A stretch of 5,940 nucleotides of DNA from Planctomycetaceae bacterium (GTDB lineage Bacteria; Planctomycetota; Planctomycetia; Planctomycetales; Planctomycetaceae). The notes below the pieces were generated by a model, which was not told the DNA's origin, searched no databases, and was given only the letters and a program-made list of their open reading frames with translations. This document shows, piece by piece, positions 1 through 5,846 of the stretch. The stretch is taken from positions 1 to 5,940 of the forward strand of contig WFOZ01000948.1 in assembly GCA_015487825.1 (NCBI GenBank), written 5' to 3'. Made by a program: the position numbers and the translations under genes. Within the stretch, counting starts at the first letter, position 1. Every line of letters begins with the position of its first letter.

Positions 1-137
1 AAGTCTCGCCCAGTGAAAAGACAGAAGTCATTTCACACGACCCGTCGACGGTTGACCCTGATGAATTTGAATTCCACGACGATTCAGATTCAGATGATGG
101 CCCGGGGTTTCTGAAAATGCTGGGCGATGATGATTAA
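1..137 (+). CDS. C-terminal end of an unidentified protein (partial, 5' end outside window)
   Basis: A reading frame entering from the left edge (first full codon at 3) stays open for 44 codons and ends in TAA at 135-137. The visible tail is rich in Asp, Glu and Ser, with a run alternating Asp and Ser around the middle and a final GFLKMLGDDD. Acidic low-complexity tails of this kind are usually flexible C-termini. I do not recognise the family and the catalytic or binding part is outside the window. Only 8 nt separate its stop from the stop of the convergent gene on the other strand, so no private terminator fits between them. Support for coding is the open frame plus the biased, protein-like composition; a chance open frame of this length is possible but less likely. 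Confidence 0.55.
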   Translation, partial: VSPSEKTEVISHDPSTVDPDEFEFHDDSDSDDGPGFLKMLGDDD

Positions 138-145
138 GCAGCCTC

Positions 146-1552
146 CTAGCCGGCTTGAAATTTCTGCCGATGTTTTCTTGAGGCTTTGCTCTTTTTGAGA
201 AAATGAGGAGCTGGAATTGGTTCTGCATCGTGAAAGATCGGCATCGCCTGTGTCACTTTGCAATCAACTTCTGAAAGGTTGAGGATGGTTCCCGATTCGC
301 CCTGTTTTATTTCGTTTCCCTGGCTGTCCTGCACCAGTTGAACAATCGGTTCTGCAAACAGGTCGCCGTTGGCTCGAACGACTTTCGCCATGCTGCCACT
401 GGAAAGCATGACAAGACTTCCCACCGGAAATAACGACTGTGCCCGCAACAAAGCTCGTAACACAACCGGATCCAGTATTCCGTTTTTGGCATAGCGAAAC
501 AGTTGCATCGTTGCATCGTAAGGAGAAAGAGCGTTGCGGTAACCCGTTTTTGTTGTCAGTTCGACATAGCAATGAGCAACGTGCAGAATTCTCGCGAACA
601 GATGAATGTTATTCCCGACTCGTCCGCGTGGATAGCCCTCGCCATTCATTTGTTCGTGGACCTGGTAGGAAACGAGTGGCACAAGCGTAGGCAAACCGGT
701 CATTTTTTCAAGTATATCGATTGAGTACATTACATGCTTTTGCAGTTCAAGACGGTCCAGCTCTTTCAACGGTTTCCCGGGATTACGAATATGTTCGGGA
801 ACTTTCAGCATGCCCCAGTCGTGTAGTAAGCCGGTGACTCCAACGCGGCAGACGTTTTCATCGTTCAATCCTATTTCAACAGCGATACTCATTGCGAGAA
901 TAGACATACGATGACAGTGCTGAGCCAGTCGGTCATCAATTTTCAGATTCAATGATGAGGCATTCATGCAATCAAAGTCTTCGCACATTCCTTCAAGAAA
1001 ACCGAATGTCGCTTCGCGAAAGATCTCTCCATCAAGCCTGTTGCTGCCAGAGACCGAATTCATTAGCTGGGCCAATGTTTCACACTGCTTCTGGTTCTTT
1101 TCATCCAGTTCTGCCTGCTTATCCGGGCAGTATCCATTATTTCCATGATCAATAATTGCATCATGAACCGCATCGCCCTGGTTGGAAACAAACTGTAAAC
1201 CATTTTCGACTGACTCCTGAAACTGCTTGCTGATTTCCAGATCGTGATTCGCTTTTCTGGCAGAATCGCCGAGCTTGCCCATAGCTCGTGTTGAGGAAAT
1301 GATATCTGCATCGTCATTATGCAGTCGCACTTTTGTCACTTCCCTTTCGCGAAGAATGCGACGGAAATTTGGCGTAATGACCGAATCTTTTGCAAGCAAC
1401 AGAACTCCTGTTCGATCATAAACAGGGAATTTAAGTGGTCGACCGAGAAGTAAGGTTTCAATATCCACCAAAACAAAATCGCCATCCATTGAGACAGCAG
1501 GGGCAGAGTCACCTTTGGAAGAGACCGTTTCAGACTGGGCTAATTCAGACAT
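146..1552 (-). CDS. HD-GYP-like domain protein with divergent active site
   Basis: 468 residues. Residues ~25-80 form a small N-terminal domain (VDIETLLLGRPLKFPVYD, then LLLAKDSVITPNFRRIL) of the kind found before HD-GYP domains. A hydrophilic linker (~85-170) follows, then an HD-GYP-like phosphohydrolase domain (~205-370) and a beta-rich C-terminal segment (~374-440) with a basic tail. Family members typically hydrolyse cyclic di-GMP using a bi- or tri-metal centre. Seen here: H214, H244-D245, H273, H299 and GYP at 306-308. However, the usual HDxGK reads HDWGM (Lys replaced by Met248), the usual HHE reads VHE (His replaced by Val298), and the usual metal-binding Asp of the VAD motif is His327. 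The domain is therefore recognisable but altered, and activity is uncertain; it may be a sensor or binding protein. No membrane segment or signal peptide is visible. The ATG at 1552 has a weak AGGT about 10 nt upstream. It is downstream of, and on the same strand as, the small membrane protein gene, 211 nt away. Confidence 0.9.
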   Translation of the reverse strand: MSELAQSETVSSKGDSAPAVSMDGDFVLVDIETLLLGRPLKFPVYDRTGVLLLAKDSVITPNFRRILREREVTKVRLHNDDADIISSTRAMGKLGDSARKANHDLEISKQFQESVENGLQFVSNQGDAVHDAIIDHGNNGYCPDKQAELDEKNQKQCETLAQLMNSVSGSNRLDGEIFREATFGFLEGMCEDFDCMNASSLNLKIDDRLAQHCHRMSILAMSIAVEIGLNDENVCRVGVTGLLHDWGMLKVPEHIRNPGKPLKELDRLELQKHVMYSIDILEKMTGLPTLVPLVSYQVHEQMNGEGYPRGRVGNNIHLFARILHVAHCYVELTTKTGYRNALSPYDATMQLFRYAKNGILDPVVLRALLRAQSLFPVGSLVMLSSGSMAKVVRANGDLFAEPIVQLVQDSQGNEIKQGESGTILNLSEVDCKVTQAMPIFHDAEPIPAPHFLKKSKASRKHRQKFQAG

Positions 1553-1565
1553 CGTGCAGTTACCT

Positions 1566-1598
1566 GTTGAGAGAGGGGAGTCTCGTTAGTCTCTCAAC
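1566..1598 (-). promoter_or_regulatory. Inverted repeat in the leader of the HD-GYP-like gene
   Basis: Perfect 9-bp inverted repeat (GTTGAGAGA at 1566-1574, TCTCTCAAC at 1590-1598) with a 15-nt spacer. It ends 13 nt before the ATG and so abuts the weak ribosome binding site on the - strand transcript. It could be an RNA hairpin controlling translation or a protein-binding dyad; the sequence alone does not say which. No U-run follows, so it is not an intrinsic terminator. Confidence 0.45.
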
Positions 1599-1601
1599 TC
1601 T

Positions 1602-1621
1602 ATGTTGCAAAAAAGCAACAT
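1602..1621 (-). other. Small hairpin with A6/T6 loop
   Basis: Perfect 7-bp inverted repeat ATGTTGC / GCAACAT separated by six A residues (six U in the - strand transcript). It lies just upstream of the larger leader dyad of the HD-GYP-like gene. No poly-U tail follows, so it is not a standard terminator. The rest of the 1622-1763 gap holds only an AT-rich odd palindrome (1658-1668) and no clear promoter or terminator. Confidence 0.35.
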
Positions 1622-1763
1622 GCGGCAAAGCTCCCGGTAACAGGGCTGTAAGCAAAGCAATTTAATTGAGCCAACTGATACAATCGGAACTCAGGCCTGC
1701 AAATTCATCCCAACAGCCAAATTATGCAGAGCGAAATGCTTCCACATGAATTCTGAGCAAGAG

Positions 1764-2306
1764 CTACTTTTGACTGCTTTCATCAGATATCGTTTGATTC
1801 GCTTGTTGAAACAGATAGCGATACACCAAAAAAGCGGCTCCGCAAGCGAGGAGTAATTCGAATGCAAACATGGTTAAAAGTACCCAAGAGCCGGTATGTT
1901 GTTCCAGGCTGTTCGAAAGGGCGGAATATCTCAGCGACAGAAAATCGGTAAAGTTTTGTTTGACTCGCTCAGTTAATTCCGACTTTAATGTGGGGAACAT
2001 CCCGGGCAGCTTTTCAATTTCTTCTGTTAACCTGCGTTGCTGTTCTGCCAGGTGGATACGGTACGATTCAGAAATGCGAACCGCTTCCGCCAACCCGCCA
2101 GACACAAATGCGACCCATTTATCGCTGGTATGATTCTTGAGATCAAACTTCTCTCTCAACTTCCAGAGAGCAAATCCGATTACTCCTCCCAGCAGGCACG
2201 AAAATAAGCCCAGTTTCTTTAGAGGAGCAGGCAACCAGACAGAAAAAATTGCAATCGCAACGGCAATCAGAGCTCCTGCAGCAATCCAGGTCAATTTTTT
2301 TTTCAT
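1764..2306 (-). CDS. Small membrane protein with three predicted transmembrane helices, function unknown
   Basis: 180 residues from the chosen ATG at 2306. Residues 5-25 and 32-50 are two hydrophobic segments joined by a short loop. Residues 51-140 form a charged helical stretch with coiled-coil character around 84-100 (HLAEQQRRLTEEIEKL), and residues 141-164 are a third hydrophobic segment. The N-terminal Lys-Lys-Lys and the KLREK after helix 2 suggest, by the positive-inside rule, that the helical middle part is cytoplasmic. The start was chosen because GGGAG lies 10 nt upstream and the product then begins with the membrane segment. The frame is open upstream to a TTG at 2414 and another ATG at 2354, neither with a good ribosome binding site. 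I do not recognise a family and see no catalytic motif. It lies upstream of the HD-GYP-like gene on the same strand and could be co-transcribed with it, although 211 nt is a long gap. Confidence 0.75.
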   Translation of the reverse strand: MKKKLTWIAAGALIAVAIAIFSVWLPAPLKKLGLFSCLLGGVIGFALWKLREKFDLKNHTSDKWVAFVSGGLAEAVRISESYRIHLAEQQRRLTEEIEKLPGMFPTLKSELTERVKQNFTDFLSLRYSALSNSLEQHTGSWVLLTMFAFELLLACGAAFLVYRYLFQQANQTISDESSQK

Positions 2307-2672
2307 CTGGCGGAAACTCCCAAAAATCCAATCAATGGTCAAGAAATCTGGCATCGCTGGTCTGTTTTGACCGCCGTAGCCAAATGGATACCTTTGAAAT
2401 ATGCGATCTCGCAAAGAAATGGATTATCGACAGTACGTAATTTAACAATCATGATATAGAACTGGTACTGAGTCGTTTACAACTTTCTCTTGCGGAATCT
2501 CAAAACGTCGATTTCTCCCTATCGTGATTGATGAGGCTTTGCCAGAATGAAATAATTCTTTACAATATCGACCAGGCTTTCGCATCATCCAAGGTTCATC
2601 AACAATGCCTTTTCAGATTCTCAAGATTATTTGAGGCATTCAAAACCCTGTCAGAGTAAGAATTGTTTGACT
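2307..2672. other. Divergent intergenic region between the membrane protein and STAS genes
   Basis: About 366 bp between two divergent starts, so it should hold promoters in both directions. For the + direction there is a sigma70-like candidate at 2539-2566. On the - side a GATAAT hexamer (5 of 6 to the -10 consensus, around 2426-2431) has no well-spaced -35. A near-perfect inverted repeat (CAATCATGATA at 2446-2456 and TATCGTGATTG at 2520-2530, 10 of 11 positions) lies between the two and could be a pair of operator half-sites. No gene is evident. Confidence 0.4.
2539..2566 (+). promoter_or_regulatory. Candidate sigma70-like promoter for the STAS gene
   Basis: TTGCCA at 2539-2544 and TACAAT at 2561-2566 with a 16-bp spacer match the bacterial housekeeping promoter pattern (4 of 6 and 5 of 6 to TTGACA and TATAAT). 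Transcription would start near 2573 and give a leader of about 100 nt before the ATG at 2673. Planctomycete promoters are not well enough defined for a firm call. Confidence 0.4.
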
Positions 2673-3032
2673 ATGAGTACTCAGGAAGATTTTCGCCTGG
2701 AATGGCATAACGAAGTTGTCGTTGTTACGCCGGCAAGCAATATCGAATCAATGAACTGGGACCTGATCGAACAGGCAGCCGACTTGATCATGGCTCCCCT
2801 GAAAGAGCAACCTGTTCCTCTGGTGATTATTGACCTCAGCGAAGTTGGCTATTTTGGTTCGGTTTTTCTGGCCTTGCTGCTGCGTTGTCATAAATTTGTT
2901 AAAAGCCGAGGGGGAGAGCTTGTGCTCTGCGGAGCCAGCAATATGGCGATCGAACTACTTCGAATTACTGCCTTAGACACTCTCTGGGCAATCTACGAAA
3001 CCCGTGAACAGGCTTTGGATGCTTTATCCTGA
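2673..3032 (+). CDS. STAS-domain protein (anti-sigma factor antagonist-like)
   Basis: 119 residues, essentially one STAS domain, the usual length for stand-alone SpoIIAA/RsbV-type proteins. In that family the protein binds an anti-sigma kinase or a similar partner and is switched off by phosphorylation of a conserved Ser or Thr. Seen here: an N-terminal beta strand (EVVVVTP, 14-20), the core strand VIIDLSEV (51-58), then [12 protein letters not shown] (60-71) at the phosphosite loop and helix. Ser63 lies where the SpoIIAA phospho-Ser sits. It is preceded by Gly instead of the usual Asp. The segment [19 protein letters not shown] (81-99) matches the conserved fourth strand and following helix. 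The ATG at 2673 was chosen because the domain begins right after it; an in-frame TTG at 2631 would add 14 residues unlike the family. No kinase or phosphatase partner is adjacent. A clear terminator follows, so it looks monocistronic. Confidence 0.88.
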   Translation: MSTQEDFRLEWHNEVVVVTPASNIESMNWDLIEQAADLIMAPLKEQPVPLVIIDLSEVGYFGSVFLALLLRCHKFVKSRGGELVLCGASNMAIELLRITALDTLWAIYETREQALDALS

Positions 3033-3103
3033 ATGATGCACAGGTTTCTTGCCAGACAACATGCTCATTCGGAACAGACGCTGAATCTGCATTACTAACG
3101 GTA

Positions 3104-3130
3104 AAAGTTTGCGAACGGCTCGCAAATTTT
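3104..3130 (+). terminator. Intrinsic terminator after the STAS gene
   Basis: The 11-bp stem (3104-3114 with 3120-3130, one G-U pair) is built around TTTGCGA / TCGCAAA with a 5-nt loop, and the stem ends in four T. It lies 71 nt after the STAS stop. The matching A-run on the left side means it could also act in the other direction. Confidence 0.75.
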
Positions 3131-3136
3131 AGAAAA

Positions 3137-3185
3137 AATATCAGTTTGGTTACGGCTATCAGAATGAACCAGCCGTGCTGGGTAT
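3137..3185 (-). repeat. 49-bp dispersed repeat, copy 1 (inverted relative to copy 2 at 5847-5895)
   Basis: The reverse complement of this stretch matches 5847-5895 at 47 of 49 positions without gaps; identity stops abruptly at both ends. It contains an internal dyad ACGGCT (3152-3157) / AGCCGT (3171-3176) and an overlapping pair TGGTT (3147-3151) / AACCA (3167-3171). It sits between the STAS terminator and the LOG-family gene, 41 nt upstream of that start, so it would be in the leader of that transcript. Frames through it contain stops or change amino acid at both differences, so it is not evidently coding. Confidence 0.85.
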
Positions 3186-3226
3186 TTCCCTGACTTTTAG
3201 AGGTTCCCTCAAGAAAGAGAACAAGG

Positions 3227-4297
3227 ATGTCTCGAAAACAGAAACGAAAGCATGCGGATCCCAAGCTTTCCGAAGAAATGGTTTTTCAGGATGTTGAAGA
3301 ATCTTACATTGAGCCAGTCAGTCCTGAAGAAGAAGAGACGCAGCGTCTGATTGATGAAATAAAACAGACTGCAGATAAACTGAAAGAAGACGGAGCCAGA
3401 CGAGGTGATCTGAAAATCATCTCTCGTTCGATCAAGGAACTGCGGTATGCTTTCAAGGTTTTTACGCCTTATCGTAGAAATCGCAAAGTGACAGTATTCG
3501 GTTCTGCTCGCTGCCAGGAGGATGACCCGAATTATCAGATGGCTGTTGAATATGGTAAACGGATGGCAGCAGAAGGCTGGTATGTTGTCACCGGGGCAGG
3601 TGGGGGCATTATGGAGGCAGCTCAAGTGGGAGCCGGTCCGAGTCAGTCGATGGGCTTGAATATCATGCTTCCTTTCGAGCAGCAGGCGAACCGTATTATT
3701 AAAGACGATCCCAAACTGGTGAATCTGAAATATTTCTTTACCCGTAAGCTGCTGTTTGTCAAAGAAGTTCACGCGATCGCAGTCTTTCCCGGCGGGTTTG
3801 GCACGCTGGATGAGTGCCTTGAAACGCTGACGCTGGTTCAAACCGGCAAGCGGGATCTGATGCCCATCGTTCTGGTTGGCGACTCCAGTGAGAAGTATTG
3901 GGAAGACTGGAGCCAATTCGTCGATAATGAACTTCTAAAGCCCGGGCTGATCTCTCCCGAAGATACCTCGCTGTATCGCATTACCGACAACGTAGATGAT
4001 GCCGTCGAAGAAGTAATGAGTTTTTATTGTGTCTACAACAGCATGCGCTATGTACGAGGAAAGCTGGTCTTGCGATTGCATTTCGAACCGACTGATGAAT
4101 TTGTTGAACGCCTTAATGAGGAATTCGGCTCGATTTGCGAATCCGGAAAAATCGAGAAAACAACGGCTCACCACCTTGAAGCTGATGACGAACATCTGTT
4201 TGAGCTACCCCGGTTGTCACTACAATTCAACCGCAGAGATATCGGGCGACTCCGCCAGATGATCGATCTGATTAACGAGGAAGTCTGCCCCTGTTAA
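3227..4297 (+). CDS. LOG family (TIGR00730-type Rossmann fold) nucleotide phosphoribohydrolase-like protein
   Basis: 356 residues. Residues 1-75 are a charged, helical N-terminal extension. A Rossmann-type domain spans about 85-265: VTVFGSAR (88-95), [11 protein letters not shown] (122-132), FFTRK (170-174, with the family's Arg), and the signature PGGFGTLDE (188-196). In characterised LOG proteins, PGGxGTxxE and the nearby Arg bind and cleave a nucleoside 5'-monophosphate to base and ribose 5-phosphate; older annotation calls these 'lysine decarboxylase'. All signature residues are present, so an active enzyme is likely, but the substrate cannot be read from sequence. Plant and bacterial LOGs are about 180-220 residues; this one has both an N-terminal extension and a C-terminal segment (~270-356, with [16 protein letters not shown]) of unknown role. 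The ATG at 3227 is directly preceded by AAGG with a purine-rich AAGAAAGAG further up, so the ribosome binding site is weak. It ends in tandem TAATAA. It is separated from the STAS gene by a terminator. Confidence 0.9.
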   Translation: MSRKQKRKHADPKLSEEMVFQDVEESYIEPVSPEEEETQRLIDEIKQTADKLKEDGARRGDLKIISRSIKELRYAFKVFTPYRRNRKVTVFGSARCQEDDPNYQMAVEYGKRMAAEGWYVVTGAGGGIMEAAQVGAGPSQSMGLNIMLPFEQQANRIIKDDPKLVNLKYFFTRKLLFVKEVHAIAVFPGGFGTLDECLETLTLVQTGKRDLMPIVLVGDSSEKYWEDWSQFVDNELLKPGLISPEDTSLYRITDNVDDAVEEVMSFYCVYNSMRYVRGKLVLRLHFEPTDEFVERLNEEFGSICESGKIEKTTAHHLEADDEHLFELPRLSLQFNRRDIGRLRQMIDLINEEVCPC

Positions 4298-4306
4298 TAA
4301 AGTCCT

Positions 4307-4322
4307 ATGCAACGCTTTGCAT
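4307..4322 (+). other. Small hairpin just after the LOG-family gene
   Basis: Perfect 6-bp stem ATGCAA / TTGCAT with a CGCT loop, 10 nt past the stop codon. It is followed by TAATACCAC and not by a T-run, so it is at best a weak terminator or an mRNA 3' end stabiliser. Confidence 0.3.
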
Positions 4323-4392
4323 TAATACCACATGAACAGCTTCAGGCAATGCTTGGTGAGCAGCCAGGCAAAAAGGCAAGGGGGAATAAAAA

Positions 4393-4426
4393 GAAGACGA
4401 TGGAAGAGGGGTCTTCCATCGTCTTC
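4393..4426 (-). terminator. Strong intrinsic terminator for the Cys-rich protein gene
   Basis: Perfect 15-bp stem (4393-4407 with 4412-4426) and a 4-nt loop (CCCC on the - strand). On the - strand it is followed by TTTTTATT, a standard U-tract, and it lies 59 nt past the Cys-rich stop. On the + strand the tail is AAAATTCTTT, which is much weaker, so it is primarily a - strand terminator, although the stem may also slow + transcripts from the LOG-family gene. Confidence 0.85.
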
Positions 4427-4436
4427 AAAATTCTTT

Positions 4437-4450
4437 ACGACCGAAGTCGT
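4437..4450 (-). other. UUCG-tetraloop hairpin in the 3' untranslated region of the Cys-rich gene
   Basis: On the - strand the sequence folds as ACGAC-UUCG-GUCGU, a 5-bp stem closed by C-G on a UUCG tetraloop, a loop known to be exceptionally stable. It lies between the Cys-rich stop codon and the 15-bp terminator. It probably protects the mRNA 3' end or helps the terminator. Confidence 0.5.
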
Positions 4451-4485
4451 CTACATACTAGGCAGTCCTGATGACCGCGTTCAAA

Positions 4486-4935
4486 CTACTTTGTGCAGCA
4501 AGCTGGAGCACAGCAAGATGGTGCACAGCAAGATGGTGCATTGCCATTGTCGCAGCAGTTGTTTGGAGCACAGCAGCTAGGAACACAGCACTTGTCACCT
4601 TTGTCACAGCAGTTGTTTGGTGCACAGCAAGATGGTGCGCAACCTTTGTTGCAACAGTCGTTTGGAGCACAGCAAGTTGGAGCACAACCTTTATCGCAGC
4701 AATCGGCAGGTGCACAGCAAGAAGGTGCACAGCCATCATCACAGCAATCGGCAGGAGCACAACAGCTAGGCTCACAGCAGTCATCAACACAGCAATCATC
4801 AACACAACAGGTGTGCTTATGGAAGTGTGCACGGCATTTTTTCAGCAAACGACCTTTGAACAGGCCAGCTTCTGCACTTGAGAAACTCATGCTGGAAATA
4901 GCCAGGATAGCAGCAACACAGATAAACTTTTTCAT
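4486..4935 (-). CDS. Secreted Cys-rich repeat protein (planctomycete cell-surface type)
   Basis: 149 residues. The first 23 form a clear signal peptide (MKK, hydrophobic core, cleavage after AEA). The mature part begins with a basic segment ([18 protein letters not shown]) and then consists of Cys-Cys repeats: two VDDCC units, then about five units of the form SCCAPxxCCxxGCAP, ending [16 protein letters not shown] count 38 Cys in 126 mature residues, nearly all in adjacent pairs, with regular Ala-Pro and acidic residues between. Such a protein is probably disulphide-crosslinked outside the cytoplasm; planctomycete envelopes are known to contain Cys/Pro-rich protein, which fits. Metal binding (metallothionein-like) is the main alternative. 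The ATG at 4935 was chosen over an upstream TTG (4968) because GAGGAG lies 7 nt before it and the signal peptide starts there. It is a single-gene unit with its own terminator at 4393-4426. Confidence 0.85.
   Translation of the reverse strand: MKKFICVAAILAISSMSFSSAEAGLFKGRLLKKCRAHFHKHTCCVDDCCVDDCCEPSCCAPADCCDDGCAPSCCAPADCCDKGCAPTCCAPNDCCNKGCAPSCCAPNNCCDKGDKCCVPSCCAPNNCCDNGNAPSCCAPSCCAPACCTK
4489..4767 (-). repeat. Tandem 45-bp coding repeats within the Cys-rich gene
   Basis: Five units of 15-18 codons starting at each S/T-CC-AP, plus a short terminal remnant. Units 1-3 have 15 codons with a third Cys before Ala-Pro. Unit 4 is expanded to 18 codons (GDKCCVP), and unit 5 replaces the single Cys with Asn (GNAP). 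Codons for Cys alternate between TGC and TGT among units, so the copies are not recent exact duplications. Confidence 0.8.
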
Positions 4936-4942
4936 TTCAAAT

Positions 4943-4948
4943 CTCCTC
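4943..4948 (-). promoter_or_regulatory. Ribosome binding site of the Cys-rich gene
   Basis: GAGGAG on the - strand, 7 nt before the ATG at 4935, decides the start. Five of its bases (4944-4948) can pair with 4961-4965 upstream in the leader (TCCTC / GAGGA, 12-nt loop), which would mask the site. Confidence 0.7.
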
Positions 4949-4968
4949 GAACTCTTTTCTGAGGACAA

Positions 4969-5163
4969 CGTCGCGAACAGAGCAATGACGATTGGGACAA
5001 CCCCAACAGGTGTGAGTCAAAAGCTTCGTTCTCTCGACACGGAAAGTACGGGCAAACCTGTCTGTCTATTTCGGCAACCGTTTTTGTAAACCGTTGCAGA
5101 AACGTTCCAGACTCCAAGTTGAACAGGATTTCTCATTTTTGATACCGGTTGTTCCGGTTGTAA
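4969..5163 (-). other. Leader and promoter region of the Cys-rich gene
   Basis: Non-coding on inspection. It contains a short dyad TTGGG / CCCAA (4992-5006), a near-dyad CAACCGTTT / AAACCGTTG around 5074-5096 (8 of 9), and a doubled CCGGTTGT at 5145-5161. I find no convincing -35/-10 pair for the - strand; TTGACT around 5013-5018 has no good partner. Confidence 0.3.
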
Positions 5164-5207
5164 CGATATTGGCACATACGCCTTTGTTTGCAGATGAGCC
5201 AATATCG
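5164..5207. other. 10-bp perfect inverted repeat
   Basis: CGATATTGGC at 5164-5173 and GCCAATATCG at 5198-5207, separated by 24 nt. No T-run flanks it on either strand, so it is more like a pair of regulator half-sites or an RNA stem than a terminator. An additional 7-bp pair GTTTGCA (5186-5192) / TGCAAAC (5223-5229) overlaps it. It lies about 230 bp upstream of the Cys-rich start. Confidence 0.45.
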
Positions 5208-5744
5208 AAATTTAAACTCGTGTGCAAACCAGCCATAAAGCCTTGTCCAAAACAACTAAACTAAAAATGAGAAATAAACACCAGAATCAATGTTGGTAAT
5301 CTCTACAGTTATTGAGTGTGTTGATAAGTTGTCTTGGCAACACACATCCCTATTCTTCTGAAATGCTGATGGCTTCGAAGATTCTCTGCCCTACCGGGAT
5401 TTTCGATATCAACTGAATAAGATCGCTGTCGTGATAAAATAGTTAGACCAGCGAAAGTTTTATCGAAAACTGATCACAAATCTGTCTCAGGGTCAGTTAT
5501 CAGTTCAGAAACGAATTTCCATCTGTACGGAAAGCCGTGACTTGGTCATGTTCGTATCCATATTGGACACGCCATTAACATTCTGATATTTCGGACAGAC
5601 CGAGAGCCAAGACTGTGAAGAAATCTATCGCCCGCGCAATTCCGTAAAACCGCAATAAGCCACCTGAATCCCCTTTATTAACATTAAGCTGTTTTTTAGT
5701 TGAATTCAGCACGATTTTATCTCAAATCAGGGAGGCTTTACTCT
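5208..5744. other. Long region without a convincing gene
   Basis: Stops interrupt all frames and no frame has a start codon with a ribosome binding site. One item is a perfect 8-bp hairpin GTGTGTTG (5316-5323) / CAACACAC (5338-5345). The other is a 30-codon open stretch on the - strand (5350-5442, ending in TAG) whose translation contains LIQLISKIPVGQRIFEAIS, protein-like but with no ATG. It may be the remnant of a lost gene or chance. Confidence 0.4.
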
Positions 5745-5747
5745 GAA

Positions 5748-5845
5748 AGGGCCCCCCGGAGGCTCTCTTAGCTGGAGAACGTCAGATTTGCGGCAAGACG
5801 TCAGCTACCATTTATCCCATCAACGATAAATGATCTACCGCAAAT
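5748..5845 (+). ncRNA. Candidate structured RNA with possible pseudoknot (unassigned)
   Basis: Four paired elements are packed into 98 nt. Hairpin A is AGGGCC / GGCTCT (5748-5753 with 5761-5766, one G-U). Hairpin B is TAGCTG / CAGCTA (5769-5774 with 5802-5807) stacked, after a GAGA bulge, on ACGTC / GACGT (5779-5783 with 5797-5801), leaving a 13-nt loop. Hairpin C is CATTTATC / GATAAATG (5809-5816 with 5825-5832). Finally, ATTTGCGG inside the loop of B (5786-5793) is perfectly complementary to CCGCAAAT (5838-5845), a pseudoknot-like contact spanning hairpin C. I match it to no known riboswitch or RNA class. The fold is hand-derived without energy calculation, and the strand is favoured only because the G-U in hairpin A becomes A-C on the other strand. 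Confidence 0.35.
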
Positions 5846-5846
5846 A

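Noticed and set aside
2307..2414. N-terminal extension of the small membrane protein from the TTG at 2414
   Set aside because: Rare start without a ribosome binding site; the extra 36 residues look unlike a domain, while the ATG at 2306 has GGGAG upstream and begins at the membrane segment.
3209..3916. 235-codon - strand open frame opposite the LOG-family gene
   Set aside because: Shadow of a well-supported family member on the + strand; its composition is unlike a protein and no ribosome binding site or motif is evident.
4489..4767. CRISPR array
   Set aside because: The repetition is in-frame 45-bp protein-coding units without unique spacers; no cas genes are present.
4493..5089. Long + strand open frame encoding Gln/Ala/Gly-rich repeats (GAQQ), antisense to the Cys-rich gene; other long frames also cross the same stretch
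   Set aside because: The repeat unit happens to lack stops in several frames, so open frames are a by-product. The - strand frame alone has a strong ribosome binding site, a signal peptide, a sensible family composition and a matching terminator.
5364..5385. CTGATGG...CGAAGA resembling a hammerhead ribozyme core
   Set aside because: The invariant CUGANGA is broken and the required stems and cleavage triplet could not be placed.
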